DNA of 56,823 nucleotides from Lachnospiraceae bacterium. Its GTDB lineage: Bacteria; Bacillota; Clostridia; Lachnospirales; Lachnospiraceae. Below the pieces are notes generated by a model, which worked only from the letters and a program-made list of their open reading frames with translations, searched no databases and was not told where the DNA came from. The first letter of the stretch is position 1, and every line of letters starts with the position of its first letter. Below are positions 34,705-44,600 of the stretch, in pieces. The stretch spans positions 1 through 56,823 of the forward strand of contig JAILMH010000038.1 in NCBI GenBank assembly GCA_024692715.1, in the 5' to 3' direction. The translations under genes were made by a program, and so were the position numbers.

Positions 34705-35983
34705 AAATATTCTAATGGCGCTTAGCGGTCTTAAGGCCAATAAAATGCGCTCTCTTTTGACAATGCTCGGTATAATCATAGGTATTGCCTCTGTTATAGC
34801 CATAAATACGGTTGGTAATTCCATGACATCATCGATACAGAGTGAATTCGAGGAAATGGGAGCAAACAATATATCGATCGGTGTTTCACAGAAGTCATCG
34901 TCTTCTGAGACTGATGAATGGGGAATGACCTTTAACGAAGGGCCGCATTCGACTACGATGAGTGATGAGGACTATCTCAATGATGATATTCTTACGGACA
35001 TTTCTGAAAAATGGCCCGAGGACATAAAGGGTATCATGAGGGAAGCGTCTGCGGGCAGCGGTACTGTTACGATAAACGATGATTATGCATATGTCAGTGT
35101 GAAAGGAGAAAATGATTTTGGCCTGGATGATGCGATCGATGATGATAAGCTTCTTTCAGGAAGGAAATTCAAGAACAGGGATTATACCGAGGCAAGGAAG
35201 GTATGCATCGTATCAGACTATTTTTGTAATAATCTTTACGCAGGAGATACTTCTGCAGCTATCGGGCAGAATGTAAAGGTTGTCATAAGTAATAAAAATT
35301 ATTACTTTACAATAGTTGGCGTATATGAATACGAGGACAGCGAATATTCTTCAACATCAGAAGCTGATACTGAGACATCAATGTATGTACCGGTAGATAC
35401 AGCCTTTGATCTGCTGCATAAGGACTCACAGTATTCGGAGGTTACGCTTGCAACTGCGTCAGGCGTTAATGTTGATAGTTTCATGGAGGAGGTTCAGGAT
35501 TATATCAATAAACGCTATTACAGGAACAATGAAAGCTTCGAGGTTTCAACATTTTCAATGTCGTCTATACTGGAAAGTATGACTTCACAGCTTACTATGA
35601 TGTCACTAGCGATATCCATAATTGCAGGAATCTCACTTCTTGTCGGAGGAATCGGTGTTATGAATATCATGCTGGTTTCCATTCAGGAGCGTACACGTGA
35701 GATCGGTACCAGAAAAGCACTTGGAGCGACGAATACATCCATAAGACTTCAGTTCATAGTAGAGTCGATAGTCTTATGTATTGTGGGTGGAATCATTGGA
35801 ATGTTCTTAGGACTCATACTTGGTGCTGTGGGTTCTGAGAAGTTGGGATATGCGGCAAGAGCTTCAACGGGAAGTATTATTTTTGCTATCGTATTCTCAA
35901 TGGTGATAGGCGTGTTCTTTGGATATTATCCGGCAAATAAAGCAGCCCAGATGAACCCTATAGATGCTCTTAGATATGAATAA
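34691..35983 (+). CDS. ABC transporter permease, MacB/FtsX type, copy 1
   Basis: The 430-residue permease begins with the MacB-type first helix (NKMRSLLTMLGIIIGIASVI). It is followed by a large extracytoplasmic domain (about 50-280) and three C-terminal helices with the FtsX-type GIGVMNIMLVSIQERTREIG and PANKAAQMNPIDALRYE end. This is the usual four-helix FtsX topology. GGAGGGAAAAG precedes the ATG inside the ATPase gene. A terminator follows at 36008. The substrate is unknown; Gram-positive relatives export peptides or drugs. Confidence 0.92.
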   Translation: MLLLENILMALSGLKANKMRSLLTMLGIIIGIASVIAINTVGNSMTSSIQSEFEEMGANNISIGVSQKSSSSETDEWGMTFNEGPHSTTMSDEDYLNDDILTDISEKWPEDIKGIMREASAGSGTVTINDDYAYVSVKGENDFGLDDAIDDDKLLSGRKFKNRDYTEARKVCIVSDYFCNNLYAGDTSAAIGQNVKVVISNKNYYFTIVGVYEYEDSEYSSTSEADTETSMYVPVDTAFDLLHKDSQYSEVTLATASGVNVDSFMEEVQDYINKRYYRNNESFEVSTFSMSSILESMTSQLTMMSLAISIIAGISLLVGGIGVMNIMLVSIQERTREIGTRKALGATNTSIRLQFIVESIVLCIVGGIIGMFLGLILGAVGSEKLGYAARASTGSIIFAIVFSMVIGVFFGYYPANKAAQMNPIDALRYE

Positions 35984-36007
35984 TTTATAAAAAATTAAGA
36001 TAATAAT

Positions 36008-36050
36008 AAGGTGATTTTTCTTGACAATTTAGGAAAAATCACCTTTTTTT
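36008..36050 (+). terminator. Intrinsic terminator between the two exporter operons
   Basis: AAGGTGATTTTTC pairs with GGAAAAATCACCTT over a loop of about 11 bases, followed by a run of T. It separates the two paralogous operons, so the second likely has its own promoter. Confidence 0.9.
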
Positions 36051-36163
36051 CGCTTTAAAGTCACAGGTTGAACACCAAATCAACAGAAAAAACTCAAAAT
36101 TCTTTAATATCATTAAGTACGTTCAGGCAAAGCAAAAAAGTAGGGCAGAGAAGGAGATTTGTT

Positions 36164-38056
36164 GTGAAACTAGGTTTAGGACAAAAAAAATCCGAACAAA
36201 GTACTTCGCCGTCGGTGATTTCGGCGAAGCGGAGAAATCCCAAAAAAATCAAAATCATAATCGCAATAGTGCTCGTGATCGCTATTGCAGGCGGCGCGAC
36301 ACTTGCCTACATGCACTTTAATAAGCGTAAGGCAAGAGTAGGAAGTACTCAGACATTCCAGACTGTCACAAAGATGGATATAAGTAATTCCATTGCTGTT
36401 ACAGGAACTATCGAAGCAAATGATTCGAGAACAGTTTCAACACTTGTATCTGATACAAAGGTACTCAGTGTTTCTGTAAATGTCGGAGATTACGTAGAGG
36501 CAGGAGATCCGATCTGTACATTCGATACAACATCGATCCAGGATAAGATAGATCGACTTGTAAAGAAAATGGATATCGCAGAGCAGCAGGATGCGCTTGA
36601 GGAAGCTATGGCAAAGACAGCGCTCGAGCAGGCGCAGGAAGATTACAACACAAATGTTTCTGAGAATGCTCTCGATGTAACAGGCTCTGCAAGATCATAT
36701 TCTGACTCAGAAAGAAGTGTTTCAGATGCAGAGAGAACACTCAGCGAGGCTGAAGCGGACCTTGCAAGTGCAAAGTCGGACTACGAGGATGCAAAGGATG
36801 ATTACGAAGATGCAAAGGATGATTACGAGGATCTGAAGGACATCTATGAGGAATATTATGAGACTACAGATTCTGAAAAACGTGAAAGCATCCTTAGCGG
36901 AAGCGGATATTCAAGCATCGAAGACTTAGAGGATGCCATGGACGAGGCAGAAGACGAAAAGGATTCTTATAAGTCGACCATGGAAAGTAAAGAAGATGCG
37001 GTAACTTCAGCAGAACGTACTGTTTCGAGTGCAGAGAGCTCTCTTGCAAGTGCGCAGAGTTCACTTGAAAGCGCAGGAGATTCTTATCAGAAATCTGTAA
37101 ATTCTTCAACTGATGAAGCAACTTCGGATTCAAGAACTATTCAGGATAAGGAAAATTCACTGAAGCAGACAGAACTCAACAATGCTACAACTAATGATGA
37201 TAGTCAGGAACAGCTCGAAGAGTACTACGAAGAACTGGAAGACTGCTATGTTACAGCTCCTATTTCCGGAATCGTTACAAGCCTCAGCGTTGAGGAGGGT
37301 GATGAGTACAATACAAGCAGCAGTACCCAGGAAATCTGTGTCATTCAGGATGATACATCATTCAAGGTAACAGGAACTGTAGATCAGTATGATATTGCTT
37401 CTGTTTCTGAAAATATGACAGCGGTGATCAAGACTGATGCCACAGGAGATGACGAGTTTGACGGAATAGTTTCATTTGTTGCACCTACACCTGAGGACAG
37501 CTCATCATCAAGCTCTTCTTCATCATCAAGCTCATCAACAGAGTACGAGGTTGAGATCTCACTCCTTGAGAAGGATTCAAGACTTCGCCTTGGTATGACA
37601 GCAGAGACATCTATCCTTACAGAATCAAGAAAGGGTGTACTTGCAGTTCCTTATGACTGTATCGAAGAGGATGATGACGGCAATAGCTATATCTATATAG
37701 CATCATCAGGAAGCGGTAAGACATCTTCTGCTTCAGGAAATGAATCTGTAAGTTCAGATAAAAAGCCTGGAAACGGAGAGAAACCGTCAGGAGCATCTTC
37801 TTCTGAAGATTCCGGTGAGATCGCAACTAAGAAAGTAGCGGTTGAAACAGGACTTGAGACTGACTACTATACTGAAATCATCTCTGACGAAGTATCTGAA
37901 GGAGATAAAGTACTTGTTCCAAATTCAATATCAAGCGGCAGCTCTGACAGCGATAGCTCTAAAGAGTCATCCATGCTCGGCGGCATGGGCGGCATGGGCG
38001 GCCAAGGCGGTGGCGGCGGCGCTCCGGGCGGCGGTGGCGGCGGTGGCCCTATGTAA
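36164..38056 (+). CDS. HlyD/MacA-type efflux adaptor protein, copy 2
   Basis: The GTG start is chosen because AAGGAG lies 7 bases upstream and it gives a basic N-terminus before the membrane anchor; a TTG 96 bases upstream would add a long unlikely extension. The 630-residue product has the same order as copy 1: anchor (IIIAIVLVIAIAGGATL), lipoyl halves, long acidic coiled coil, barrel and Gly-rich tail. Here the poly-serine run is 13 residues (37499-37537). A Ser/Gly/Lys-rich insertion near residues 520-550 is absent from copy 1. It heads the second exporter operon. Confidence 0.9.
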   Translation: MKLGLGQKKSEQSTSPSVISAKRRNPKKIKIIIAIVLVIAIAGGATLAYMHFNKRKARVGSTQTFQTVTKMDISNSIAVTGTIEANDSRTVSTLVSDTKVLSVSVNVGDYVEAGDPICTFDTTSIQDKIDRLVKKMDIAEQQDALEEAMAKTALEQAQEDYNTNVSENALDVTGSARSYSDSERSVSDAERTLSEAEADLASAKSDYEDAKDDYEDAKDDYEDLKDIYEEYYETTDSEKRESILSGSGYSSIEDLEDAMDEAEDEKDSYKSTMESKEDAVTSAERTVSSAESSLASAQSSLESAGDSYQKSVNSSTDEATSDSRTIQDKENSLKQTELNNATTNDDSQEQLEEYYEELEDCYVTAPISGIVTSLSVEEGDEYNTSSSTQEICVIQDDTSFKVTGTVDQYDIASVSENMTAVIKTDATGDDEFDGIVSFVAPTPEDSSSSSSSSSSSSSTEYEVEISLLEKDSRLRLGMTAETSILTESRKGVLAVPYDCIEEDDDGNSYIYIASSGSGKTSSASGNESVSSDKKPGNGEKPSGASSSEDSGEIATKKVAVETGLETDYYTEIISDEVSEGDKVLVPNSISSGSSDSDSSKESSMLGGMGGMGGQGGGGGAPGGGGGGGPM

Positions 38057-38124
38057 AGCGTGGGTAATACCCACCTTTACAGAAAGGTTGCAGCGACGCC
38101 AATTCGTGTAGAAAGGAGACTGAA

Positions 38125-38841
38125 ATGGCAGAAAAAGAAATAATAATTGATGCGCGGGATATTTATAAACGTTTCTACATCGGACAGCCTAACGAACTTG
38201 AAATTCTACATGGAATAAGTTTAAAGGTATATAAGGGTGAGTTTGTTGCTATAGTTGGTGCATCAGGCTCAGGTAAATCAACGCTCATGAATATTATAGG
38301 CGTGCTTGATAAGCCTACTGAAGGGGTGTACAGCCTTGACGGAGTCGACATTATGGCAGCCCGCGATGCGGAGCTTTCAGATATCAGAAATCAGAAGATA
38401 GGTTTCGTTTTCCAGACCTATAATCTGATCTCGAGGACATCAGCACTTAAAAACGTGGAGCTTCCTATGCTTTACGCAGGAATAGACAAGAAGACCAGAG
38501 AGGAACGTGCAAAGGAGCTCATGGCAATGGTCGGTATGGAAGGAAGAATGCACCATACACCTGATGAGCTTTCCGGAGGACAGAAACAGAGGGTCGCGAT
38601 CGCCAGAGCTATGGCAAATGATCCGGCAATCCTGCTTTGTGATGAGCCTACAGGTGCTCTTGATACTAAGACCGGACGAATGGTTATGGATATTTTCCAT
38701 AAACTTAATGAAGAACAAGGTAAGACCATCGTCTTCATTACCCATTCGCCTGAACTGGCAGAGGAGTGTCAGCGGGTTCTGACGCTTTCTGATGGACAGT
38801 TCATCGGAGAAAGAGAGGGCGCCGGCTGTGCTGCTGTTTGA
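38125..38841 (+). CDS. ABC transporter ATP-binding protein, MacB/LolD type, copy 2
   Basis: The 238-residue ATPase has Walker A GASGSGKST, signature LSGGQKQRVAIARA and Walker B ILLCDEPTGALD, all identical to copy 1. Differences cluster in the region after the Q-loop (IDKKTREERAKELM) and at the C-terminus. GAAAGGAGACTGAA precedes the ATG. It overlaps the permease gene by 14 bases, the same arrangement as copy 1, which supports duplication of the whole unit. Confidence 0.93.
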   Translation: MAEKEIIIDARDIYKRFYIGQPNELEILHGISLKVYKGEFVAIVGASGSGKSTLMNIIGVLDKPTEGVYSLDGVDIMAARDAELSDIRNQKIGFVFQTYNLISRTSALKNVELPMLYAGIDKKTREERAKELMAMVGMEGRMHHTPDELSGGQKQRVAIARAMANDPAILLCDEPTGALDTKTGRMVMDIFHKLNEEQGKTIVFITHSPELAEECQRVLTLSDGQFIGEREGAGCAAV

Positions 38842-40117
38842 AAACATAATTCTTGCGCTTAACGGGCTTAGAGCCAATAAAATGCGTTCTCTTCTGACTA
38901 TGCTCGGTATCATCATCGGTATTGCATCTGTTATCGCTATCAATACCGTTGGTAATTCAATGACTACCTCTATCGAGGACTCGATGTCGAGCATGGGTGC
39001 GACTAACGTAACCTTGGGAGTTTCGCAGAAATCAAGTTCTACAGAGACGAGCAGTTCCGGAATGACATTTAATTTCGGACCACATCGTACAGAGATGACA
39101 GACGATGATTATCTTACAGATTCCATGCTCGATGATCTTGAGGAAAAGTGGCCTGATGATATCGAAGGAATCGAGAAGACCGAATCTGTCGGAACAGGTA
39201 TCGTAGAAGACGGGGATGCTTATGCAAACGTGTCAATAACAGGTGTGAATGATACTGCTTTTACAAATGAAGATCTGACTATCCTTTCTGGAAGAATTTT
39301 TACTGACAGAGATTATGAGGAAGGGAAAAAGGTTGCTCTGGTATCGGATTATTTCTGTAATAACCTTTATAATGGCGATACCAGTGATGTAATAGGTCAG
39401 CAGATCACCGTTACATATAATAATAAGTTCTATCACTATACTGTTGTGGGTGTTTATGAATATGATGCAGATTCCAACTATAGTTCTTCATCAGAGTATG
39501 AGGTGGCAACTTCACTTTATCTGCCGCTTCAGACAGCGTTTGACTCAGAACATGAAGACCCGCAGTACAGCAGTGTAACACTTGTTACATCCACAAGTAC
39601 TGATGTCGATAACTTTATGGACGAGATAGAAGACTATGTAAATGGCAGATACTACAGAAATAATGACAATTTCGAGGTTTCCTGCTCATCAATGTCTACT
39701 ATGCTTGAGTCAATGACATCAATGCTTTCGACAATTTCAATAGCAATATCGATAATCGCCGGAATCTCACTTCTGGTAGGTGGTATCGGAGTTATGAACA
39801 TCATGCTCGTATCGATCCAGGAGCGTACCCGCGAGATCGGTACCAGAAAGGCTCTTGGAGCGAGAAATGCCTCTATCCGTACACAGTTCATCGTGGAATC
39901 AATGGTACTGTGTCTGGTGGGAGGCTTGATAGGTGTGATCCTTGGTATAGTCATAGGTGCGGTGGCTGCCCACCAGATGGGCTACGACGCATCGCCTTCC
40001 ACAGGAGGAATAATATTCGCAATTACCTTCTCAATGGCCATTGGAATATTCTTTGGATATTATCCTGCAAACAAGGCAGCAAAGATGAATCCTATCGATG
40101 CTTTAAGATATGAATAA
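38828..40117 (+). CDS. ABC transporter permease, MacB/FtsX type, copy 2
   Basis: A GTG start is chosen because the product then begins VLLFENIILALNGLRANKM, aligning with copy 1; an ATG 36 bases upstream is also in frame but lies deeper in the ATPase gene. The 429-residue protein has the same four-helix FtsX layout, with the extracytoplasmic domain (about 50-280) more diverged than the membrane parts. That divergence suggests different substrates or partners for the two exporters. It ends PANKAAKMNPIDALRYE. Confidence 0.9.
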   Translation: MLLFENIILALNGLRANKMRSLLTMLGIIIGIASVIAINTVGNSMTTSIEDSMSSMGATNVTLGVSQKSSSTETSSSGMTFNFGPHRTEMTDDDYLTDSMLDDLEEKWPDDIEGIEKTESVGTGIVEDGDAYANVSITGVNDTAFTNEDLTILSGRIFTDRDYEEGKKVALVSDYFCNNLYNGDTSDVIGQQITVTYNNKFYHYTVVGVYEYDADSNYSSSSEYEVATSLYLPLQTAFDSEHEDPQYSSVTLVTSTSTDVDNFMDEIEDYVNGRYYRNNDNFEVSCSSMSTMLESMTSMLSTISIAISIIAGISLLVGGIGVMNIMLVSIQERTREIGTRKALGARNASIRTQFIVESMVLCLVGGLIGVILGIVIGAVAAHQMGYDASPSTGGIIFAITFSMAIGIFFGYYPANKAAKMNPIDALRYE

Positions 40118-40140
40118 TATGAGATTTTACTTAAAAGACT

Positions 40141-40176
40141 CGCAGCATATTTGTGCTGCGGGCCTTCTTTTGTTTT
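40141..40176 (+). terminator. Probable terminator after exporter operon 2
   Basis: CGCAGCA (40141-40147) pairs with TGCTGCG (40154-40160) over a 6-base loop, followed by GGCC and a T-rich tract interrupted by C and G. Confidence 0.6.
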
Positions 40177-40503
40177 AAAAGTAAAATCTTTCTTTACTTT
40201 ATTAATAAAAAAATTTATAAAATTTATAAAATTGTCGATACATATTACAGAGAAACAGGTGCTGTCGGATACACGTATGCAATAGAAAAAATCTCTTTGT
40301 AAATGTCCTGATACGCGGAAAAAGGTTCTTTGTTGATCTGAATTTTAGCTGTCGAATTACCCTAAAAGGCGGTGCGGAAGCGTAGAAATTCAAATATAGA
40401 GAATGAGATATTTATTAGAATCTGAAGAAATTTTGTTGATTATTTTTAAGGATTCTTGTGAGTTGATGTATTTTACCCACTTGATTAAATTTGTTATTTT
40501 GCG

Positions 40504-40532
40504 TTGACAAAGACTTTATTCGGGCATAGAAT
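40504..40532 (+). promoter_or_regulatory. SigA-type promoter of livK
   Basis: TTGACA (40504-40509) and TAGAAT (40527-40532) are 17 bases apart, leaving a leader of about 105 bases before the livK start. The spacer includes CGGGCATAG, similar to the TATATGCC motif seen in three other intergenic regions, but here a single copy. Confidence 0.8.
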
Positions 40533-40645
40533 TTTAACTAAATTTAAGAAATGTTTTACAGTATACAGGTATTTGCATACACAAATGTGTCCGCGGAGCA
40601 AAGACGTCAGACATTTCTGGTGAGAGGATCAGGGAGGAAAAAATC

Positions 40646-41797
40646 ATGAAATTATTTAAGAAAGTAGTTAGTGTAGCAGCAGCGTCGGCAATGGCTGTAA
40701 GCCTTCTTTCAGGCTGTGGTTCTAGTGCACCGTCTGATACTTATAAGATCGGTTCTATCGGACCTGCGACAGGCGGCGGAGCTGCATATGGAACATGTGT
40801 AAAGAACTCTATCCAGATCGCAGTTGATGAGATCAATCAGGCCGGTGGAATCAACGGTAAAAAGATCGAATATAAATTTGAAGATGATGAGCTCAATGCA
40901 GAAAAGGCTGTAAACGCTTATAACTCTCTTAAGGACTGGGGAATGCAGTTCCTGCTTGGAACAGTAACAAGTGCGAGCTCTATCGCTGTTTCAGAAAAGA
41001 CAAAGGAAGACAATATGTTCCAGCTTACACCTTCAGGCTCTGCTGCTGACTGTGTAAAATATGAAAATGTTTTCCGCGTATGCTTCTCAGATCCTAACCA
41101 GGGAATCGCTTCAGCAGACTATATTGCAGATAACGGTCTTGCTACAAAGATTGGTATCATCTACGACAGCTCAGATGTTTACTCATCAGGAATTTATCAG
41201 AAATTCGCTGAAGAAGCAGCTTTAAAGGGACTTGAGATCGTTTCTGCCGAAGCTTTCAATGCAGACAATAAGACAGACTTTTCAGTACACATCCAGAAAG
41301 CAAAGGACAACGGAGCAGAGCTTGTATTCCTCCCTATATACTATCAGGAGGCTTCATTAGTTCTTTCGCAGGCAGCTACAATGGATTATTCACCTAAGTT
41401 CTTTGGATGCGATGGTCTTGACGGACTTACAGCAGTTAAGAATTTTGATGAGTCACTTGCTGAAGGCGTAATGCTTCTTACACCATTTGCTGCAGATGCA
41501 ACTGATGACCTTACAGTTAATTTTGTTACAAAGTATAAGGAACAGTTCGGTGAAGTTCCAAACCAGTTCGGTGCTGATGCTTATGATGCAGTTTATGCAG
41601 TAAAGGCAGCAATCGAGAAGGAAGGCATCACTCCTGACATGAGTGTTTCTGATATTTGTGAAAAGATGAAGAAAGGTATGACAGAGATCGAAGTTGCCGG
41701 ACTTACAGGAACTATCACATGGGACGCTTCCGGTGAGCCTACAAAGGAACCTAAGGCAGTAGTTATCGAAAATGGTTCTTATAAATCAATGCAGTAA
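40646..41797 (+). CDS. livK: Branched-chain amino acid ABC transporter, substrate-binding lipoprotein
   Basis: The 383-residue protein has a lipoprotein signal with lipobox LLSGC (C24), then a type I periplasmic-binding fold typical of LivK/LivJ. The start of the mature protein is YKIGSIGPATGGGAAYGT, with the usual INQAGGINGKKIEY segment. It captures leucine/isoleucine/valine or related ligands at the cell surface for the LivHMGF transporter encoded next. GGGAGGAAAAAA precedes the ATG. A terminator-like hairpin lies between this gene and livH, which would give excess binding protein over permease. Confidence 0.93.
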   Translation: MKLFKKVVSVAAASAMAVSLLSGCGSSAPSDTYKIGSIGPATGGGAAYGTCVKNSIQIAVDEINQAGGINGKKIEYKFEDDELNAEKAVNAYNSLKDWGMQFLLGTVTSASSIAVSEKTKEDNMFQLTPSGSAADCVKYENVFRVCFSDPNQGIASADYIADNGLATKIGIIYDSSDVYSSGIYQKFAEEAALKGLEIVSAEAFNADNKTDFSVHIQKAKDNGAELVFLPIYYQEASLVLSQAATMDYSPKFFGCDGLDGLTAVKNFDESLAEGVMLLTPFAADATDDLTVNFVTKYKEQFGEVPNQFGADAYDAVYAVKAAIEKEGITPDMSVSDICEKMKKGMTEIEVAGLTGTITWDASGEPTKEPKAVVIENGSYKSMQ

Positions 41798-41818
41798 CAA
41801 CTGATTTATGAAAAAAGG

Positions 41819-41857
41819 CGAGGAGGCCTTCCACTTCAGGGTCTCCTCGTATTTTTA
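41819..41857 (+). terminator. Partial terminator between livK and livH
   Basis: CGAGGAG (41819-41825) pairs with CTCCTCG (41843-41849), with further inner pairing of GCCTT, followed by TATTTTT. Since the livHMGF genes have no obvious own promoter, it probably acts as a leaky terminator setting the livK to livH ratio. Confidence 0.75.
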
Positions 41858-41888
41858 ACTTTAGAAAGATGAAAGGAAATATAGGACT

Positions 41889-42773
41889 ATGAGTTTTCTT
41901 ACATATTTTATCAACGGACTCAGTCTTGGAAGCATATATGCGATCATCGCCCTTGGGTATACGATGGTTTATGGTATTGCGAAGATGCTGAATTTTGCAC
42001 ACGGAGACTTCATTATGGTCGGCTGCTATGTGGTATTTACAGTGGTTTCGACAATGGGACTGAATCCAGTCGTGGGAATCGTGGTGTCGATCGTGATATG
42101 TACTCTCCTTGGTGTTACAACGGAGAAGGTCGCATATAAGCCTCTAAGGAATGCGGGTTCGCCGCTCGCAGTCCTTATTACAGCGATCGGTGTCAGCTAT
42201 TTCCTTGAAAATGCAGCACTTTTGATATTTGGAGCAGATACTAAGGCATTTACTTCAGTCATCCCGTGGGAGGGCATTATTCTTGCCGGAGGAGCACTTA
42301 AGATCCAGGGAGTTACGATCATTACAATAGCAGTGAGCCTCGTTATTCTGATAGTGCTTCAGACATTTATATACAAGACAAAGGCCGGACAGGCCATGCT
42401 CGCAGTATCTGAGGATAAAGGCGCCGCTTCATTGATGGGAATCGATGTAAATAAGACTATTTCACTTACCTTTGCAATAGGCTCTGCGCTGGCAGCGATA
42501 GCAGGTGTGCTCATGTGCTCTGCATATCCTTCACTTACTCCATATACCGGAGCAATGCCCGGAATCAAAGCCTTTGTGGCAGCGGTTCTTGGAGGTATCG
42601 GCTCGATCCCGGGAGCAATGATCGGAGGACTTATTCTTGGAATCATAGAGATCCTTGGAAAAACCTATGTTTCATCACAGCTCAGTGATGCCATTGTATT
42701 TGGAATTCTTGTAATAGTGCTTCTTGTAAAGCCGACAGGAATACTTGGTAAGAATGTTCAGGAGAAGGTATGA
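41889..42773 (+). CDS. livH: Branched-chain amino acid ABC transporter permease LivH
   Basis: The 294-residue permease has about eight hydrophobic segments and the family markers YAIIALGYTMVYGIAKMLNF near the N-terminus and GIKAFVAAVLGGIGSIPGAM near residue 226. It pairs with LivM to form the channel. GAAAGGAAAT precedes the ATG. Its stop overlaps the livM start by 4 bases. Confidence 0.94.
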   Translation: MSFLTYFINGLSLGSIYAIIALGYTMVYGIAKMLNFAHGDFIMVGCYVVFTVVSTMGLNPVVGIVVSIVICTLLGVTTEKVAYKPLRNAGSPLAVLITAIGVSYFLENAALLIFGADTKAFTSVIPWEGIILAGGALKIQGVTIITIAVSLVILIVLQTFIYKTKAGQAMLAVSEDKGAASLMGIDVNKTISLTFAIGSALAAIAGVLMCSAYPSLTPYTGAMPGIKAFVAAVLGGIGSIPGAMIGGLILGIIEILGKTYVSSQLSDAIVFGILVIVLLVKPTGILGKNVQEKV

Positions 42774-43816
42774 CCATGAAAAAAATTCAGGATAAATATA
42801 TAACATACGGCATGGTTGTAATTGCATATGTTCTCTGTGAGATCCTTATGAGAACAGGGATCATGTCGAGCCATATAAAGGGACTTCTGGTTCCTATGTG
42901 TTACTATGCGATAGTTGCAGTAGGACTTAACCTCTGCGTTGGTATTTTAGGCGAGCTCAGCCTTGGACATGCAGGTTTCATGTGTGTCGGCGCATATACA
43001 TCAGCACTTTTTTCGTTTGCAATGGAAGATGTGATCCCGACAGTGCCAAGATTTATCATGGCGCTGATCATCGGCGTTGCTTTTTCGACTCTTTTTGGAT
43101 TCCTTATCGGAATTCCGGTTTTAAGACTTAAAGGCGATTACCTCGCGATCGTTACACTTGCATTCGGCGAGATCATTAAGAATATCTTTAATGCGGTATA
43201 TCTTGGAATCGATGATGCAGGACTTCATATTTCACTTAAAGATATGTCGTCTATGGGAATGGACCCTTCCGGAAAAATTCTCATCAACGGAGCCCAGGGA
43301 ATCACAGGAACGCCTTCTGATGCAAATTTTACTATAGCTGCATTCCTTCTTTTGGCATCGCTTTTTGTCGTACAGAATCTGATAAATTCAAGAGACGGAC
43401 GAGCTATAATGGCTATCCGAGATAATCGTATCGCAGCAGAGTCAAATGGTATCAACATCACAAAGTATAAGATGTTTGCTTTTACCATCTCAGCAGCTAT
43501 TGCCGGAACTGCGGGAGTCCTTTTCTCACACAATATTTCGACACTTACAGCTACAAGCCAGTATTTTGGCTACAATGCTTCAATTCTTATCCTTGTTTAC
43601 GTGGTACTTGGCGGAATCGGAAATATCCGTGGATCTGTGATTGCAGCAGTTATCCTTTATCTGCTCCCTGAGCTTCTCAGAGGACTTTCTGATTACAGAA
43701 TGCTCATTTACTCTATAGTACTTATCGTGATGATGCTGTTTAACTGGGCTCCGAAGGCTCGCGAATTCCGTGAAAAGCACTTCGCTTTCCTTAATAAGAG
43801 AAAGGAGGCCAGATAA
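42770..43816 (+). CDS. livM: Branched-chain amino acid ABC transporter permease LivM
   Basis: The 348-residue permease carries LivM features: VGLNLCVGILGELSLGHAGF near residue 52 and the conserved IRDNRIAAESNGIN loop that contacts the ATPase. It has about nine to ten hydrophobic segments. The annotated ATG overlaps the livH stop; an ATG two codons on is an equal alternative. The stop shares one base with the livG start. Confidence 0.94.
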   Translation: MTMKKIQDKYITYGMVVIAYVLCEILMRTGIMSSHIKGLLVPMCYYAIVAVGLNLCVGILGELSLGHAGFMCVGAYTSALFSFAMEDVIPTVPRFIMALIIGVAFSTLFGFLIGIPVLRLKGDYLAIVTLAFGEIIKNIFNAVYLGIDDAGLHISLKDMSSMGMDPSGKILINGAQGITGTPSDANFTIAAFLLLASLFVVQNLINSRDGRAIMAIRDNRIAAESNGINITKYKMFAFTISAAIAGTAGVLFSHNISTLTATSQYFGYNASILILVYVVLGGIGNIRGSVIAAVILYLLPELLRGLSDYRMLIYSIVLIVMMLFNWAPKAREFREKHFAFLNKRKEAR

Positions 43817-44580
43817 TGGCAACTATGCTTGATGCAAAGAATCTTTCGATATCCTTCGGAGGACTCCGCGCAGTAGATGATTTTACTATAAAAATTGAAG
43901 AGGGCGAGCTTTATGGTCTCATAGGCCCGAACGGAGCCGGAAAGACAACGGTCTTCAATCTTCTTACAGGGGTTTATAAACCGGACGAAGGCAGGATAAT
44001 TCTTGGAGGAAAGGATATCACAAGGCTTGACCCGGTTCATAAAAATAAGTCAGGAATTGCAAGAACTTTTCAGAATATCAGACTTTACAGTAAACTTTCA
44101 GTTATAGATAACGTAAAGGTCGGTCTGCACAATCAGTTTCATTACAGCACACTTGCGGGAATTCTTCATACTCCTTCATATAGAAAGGTTGAAAAGGAGA
44201 TTGATGAACGTGCGAGAGATCTGCTTTCAGTGTTTAAGATGGAGCAGCATGCAGATGTACTTGCCTCAAATCTTCCGTATGGAGAGCAGAGAAAGCTCGA
44301 GATAGCGAGAGCCATGGCAACAGAACCGAAGCTTTTGCTCCTTGATGAGCCGGCAGCCGGAATGAACCCTAATGAAACGAAGGAACTCATGGAAACTATC
44401 AGCTTTATTCGTGAGAAATTCGGAATGACTATACTTCTTATCGAGCATGATATGAAGCTTGTTTCAGGAATCTGTGAAAAGCTTACTGTGCTCAATTTCG
44501 GAAGAATGCTGGCTGAGGGCGGTACGAAAGAGGTTCTCGGAAATCCTGAGGTCATTAAGGCATATCTTGGAGATGATTAA
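43816..44580 (+). CDS. livG: Branched-chain amino acid ABC transporter ATPase LivG
   Basis: The 254-residue ATPase has Walker A GPNGAGKTT, a LivG-type signature LPYGEQRKLEIARA, Walker B LLLLDEPAAGMNP and the H-loop LIEHD. The C-terminal extension ending in VIKAYLGDD is typical. AAGGAGG precedes the ATG. It works with LivF on the cytoplasmic face of LivHM. Confidence 0.95.
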   Translation: MATMLDAKNLSISFGGLRAVDDFTIKIEEGELYGLIGPNGAGKTTVFNLLTGVYKPDEGRIILGGKDITRLDPVHKNKSGIARTFQNIRLYSKLSVIDNVKVGLHNQFHYSTLAGILHTPSYRKVEKEIDERARDLLSVFKMEQHADVLASNLPYGEQRKLEIARAMATEPKLLLLDEPAAGMNPNETKELMETISFIREKFGMTILLIEHDMKLVSGICEKLTVLNFGRMLAEGGTKEVLGNPEVIKAYLGDD

Positions 44581-44600
44581 TTGGGAGGTTGTTGTAAATA

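Larger units (their letters stand above)
40118..40645. other. Intergenic region before the Liv operon
   Basis: This 528-base gap holds a terminator (40141-40176) and, further on, the livK promoter (40504-40532). Between them is AT-rich sequence with a short direct repeat (AAATTTATAA twice near 40210) but no convincing gene. A 38-codon stop-to-stop frame on the minus strand (40245-40361) has no start codon. Confidence 0.5.

Noticed and set aside
36068-36163. TTG-initiated N-terminal extension of the second adaptor protein
   Set aside because: No ribosome-binding site precedes the TTG, while AAGGAG precedes the GTG at 36164 at proper spacing.
40245-40361. Minus-strand 38-codon stop-to-stop frame with protein-like composition
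   Set aside because: It has no start codon and no flanking continuation, so it is at most a gene remnant and more likely chance.
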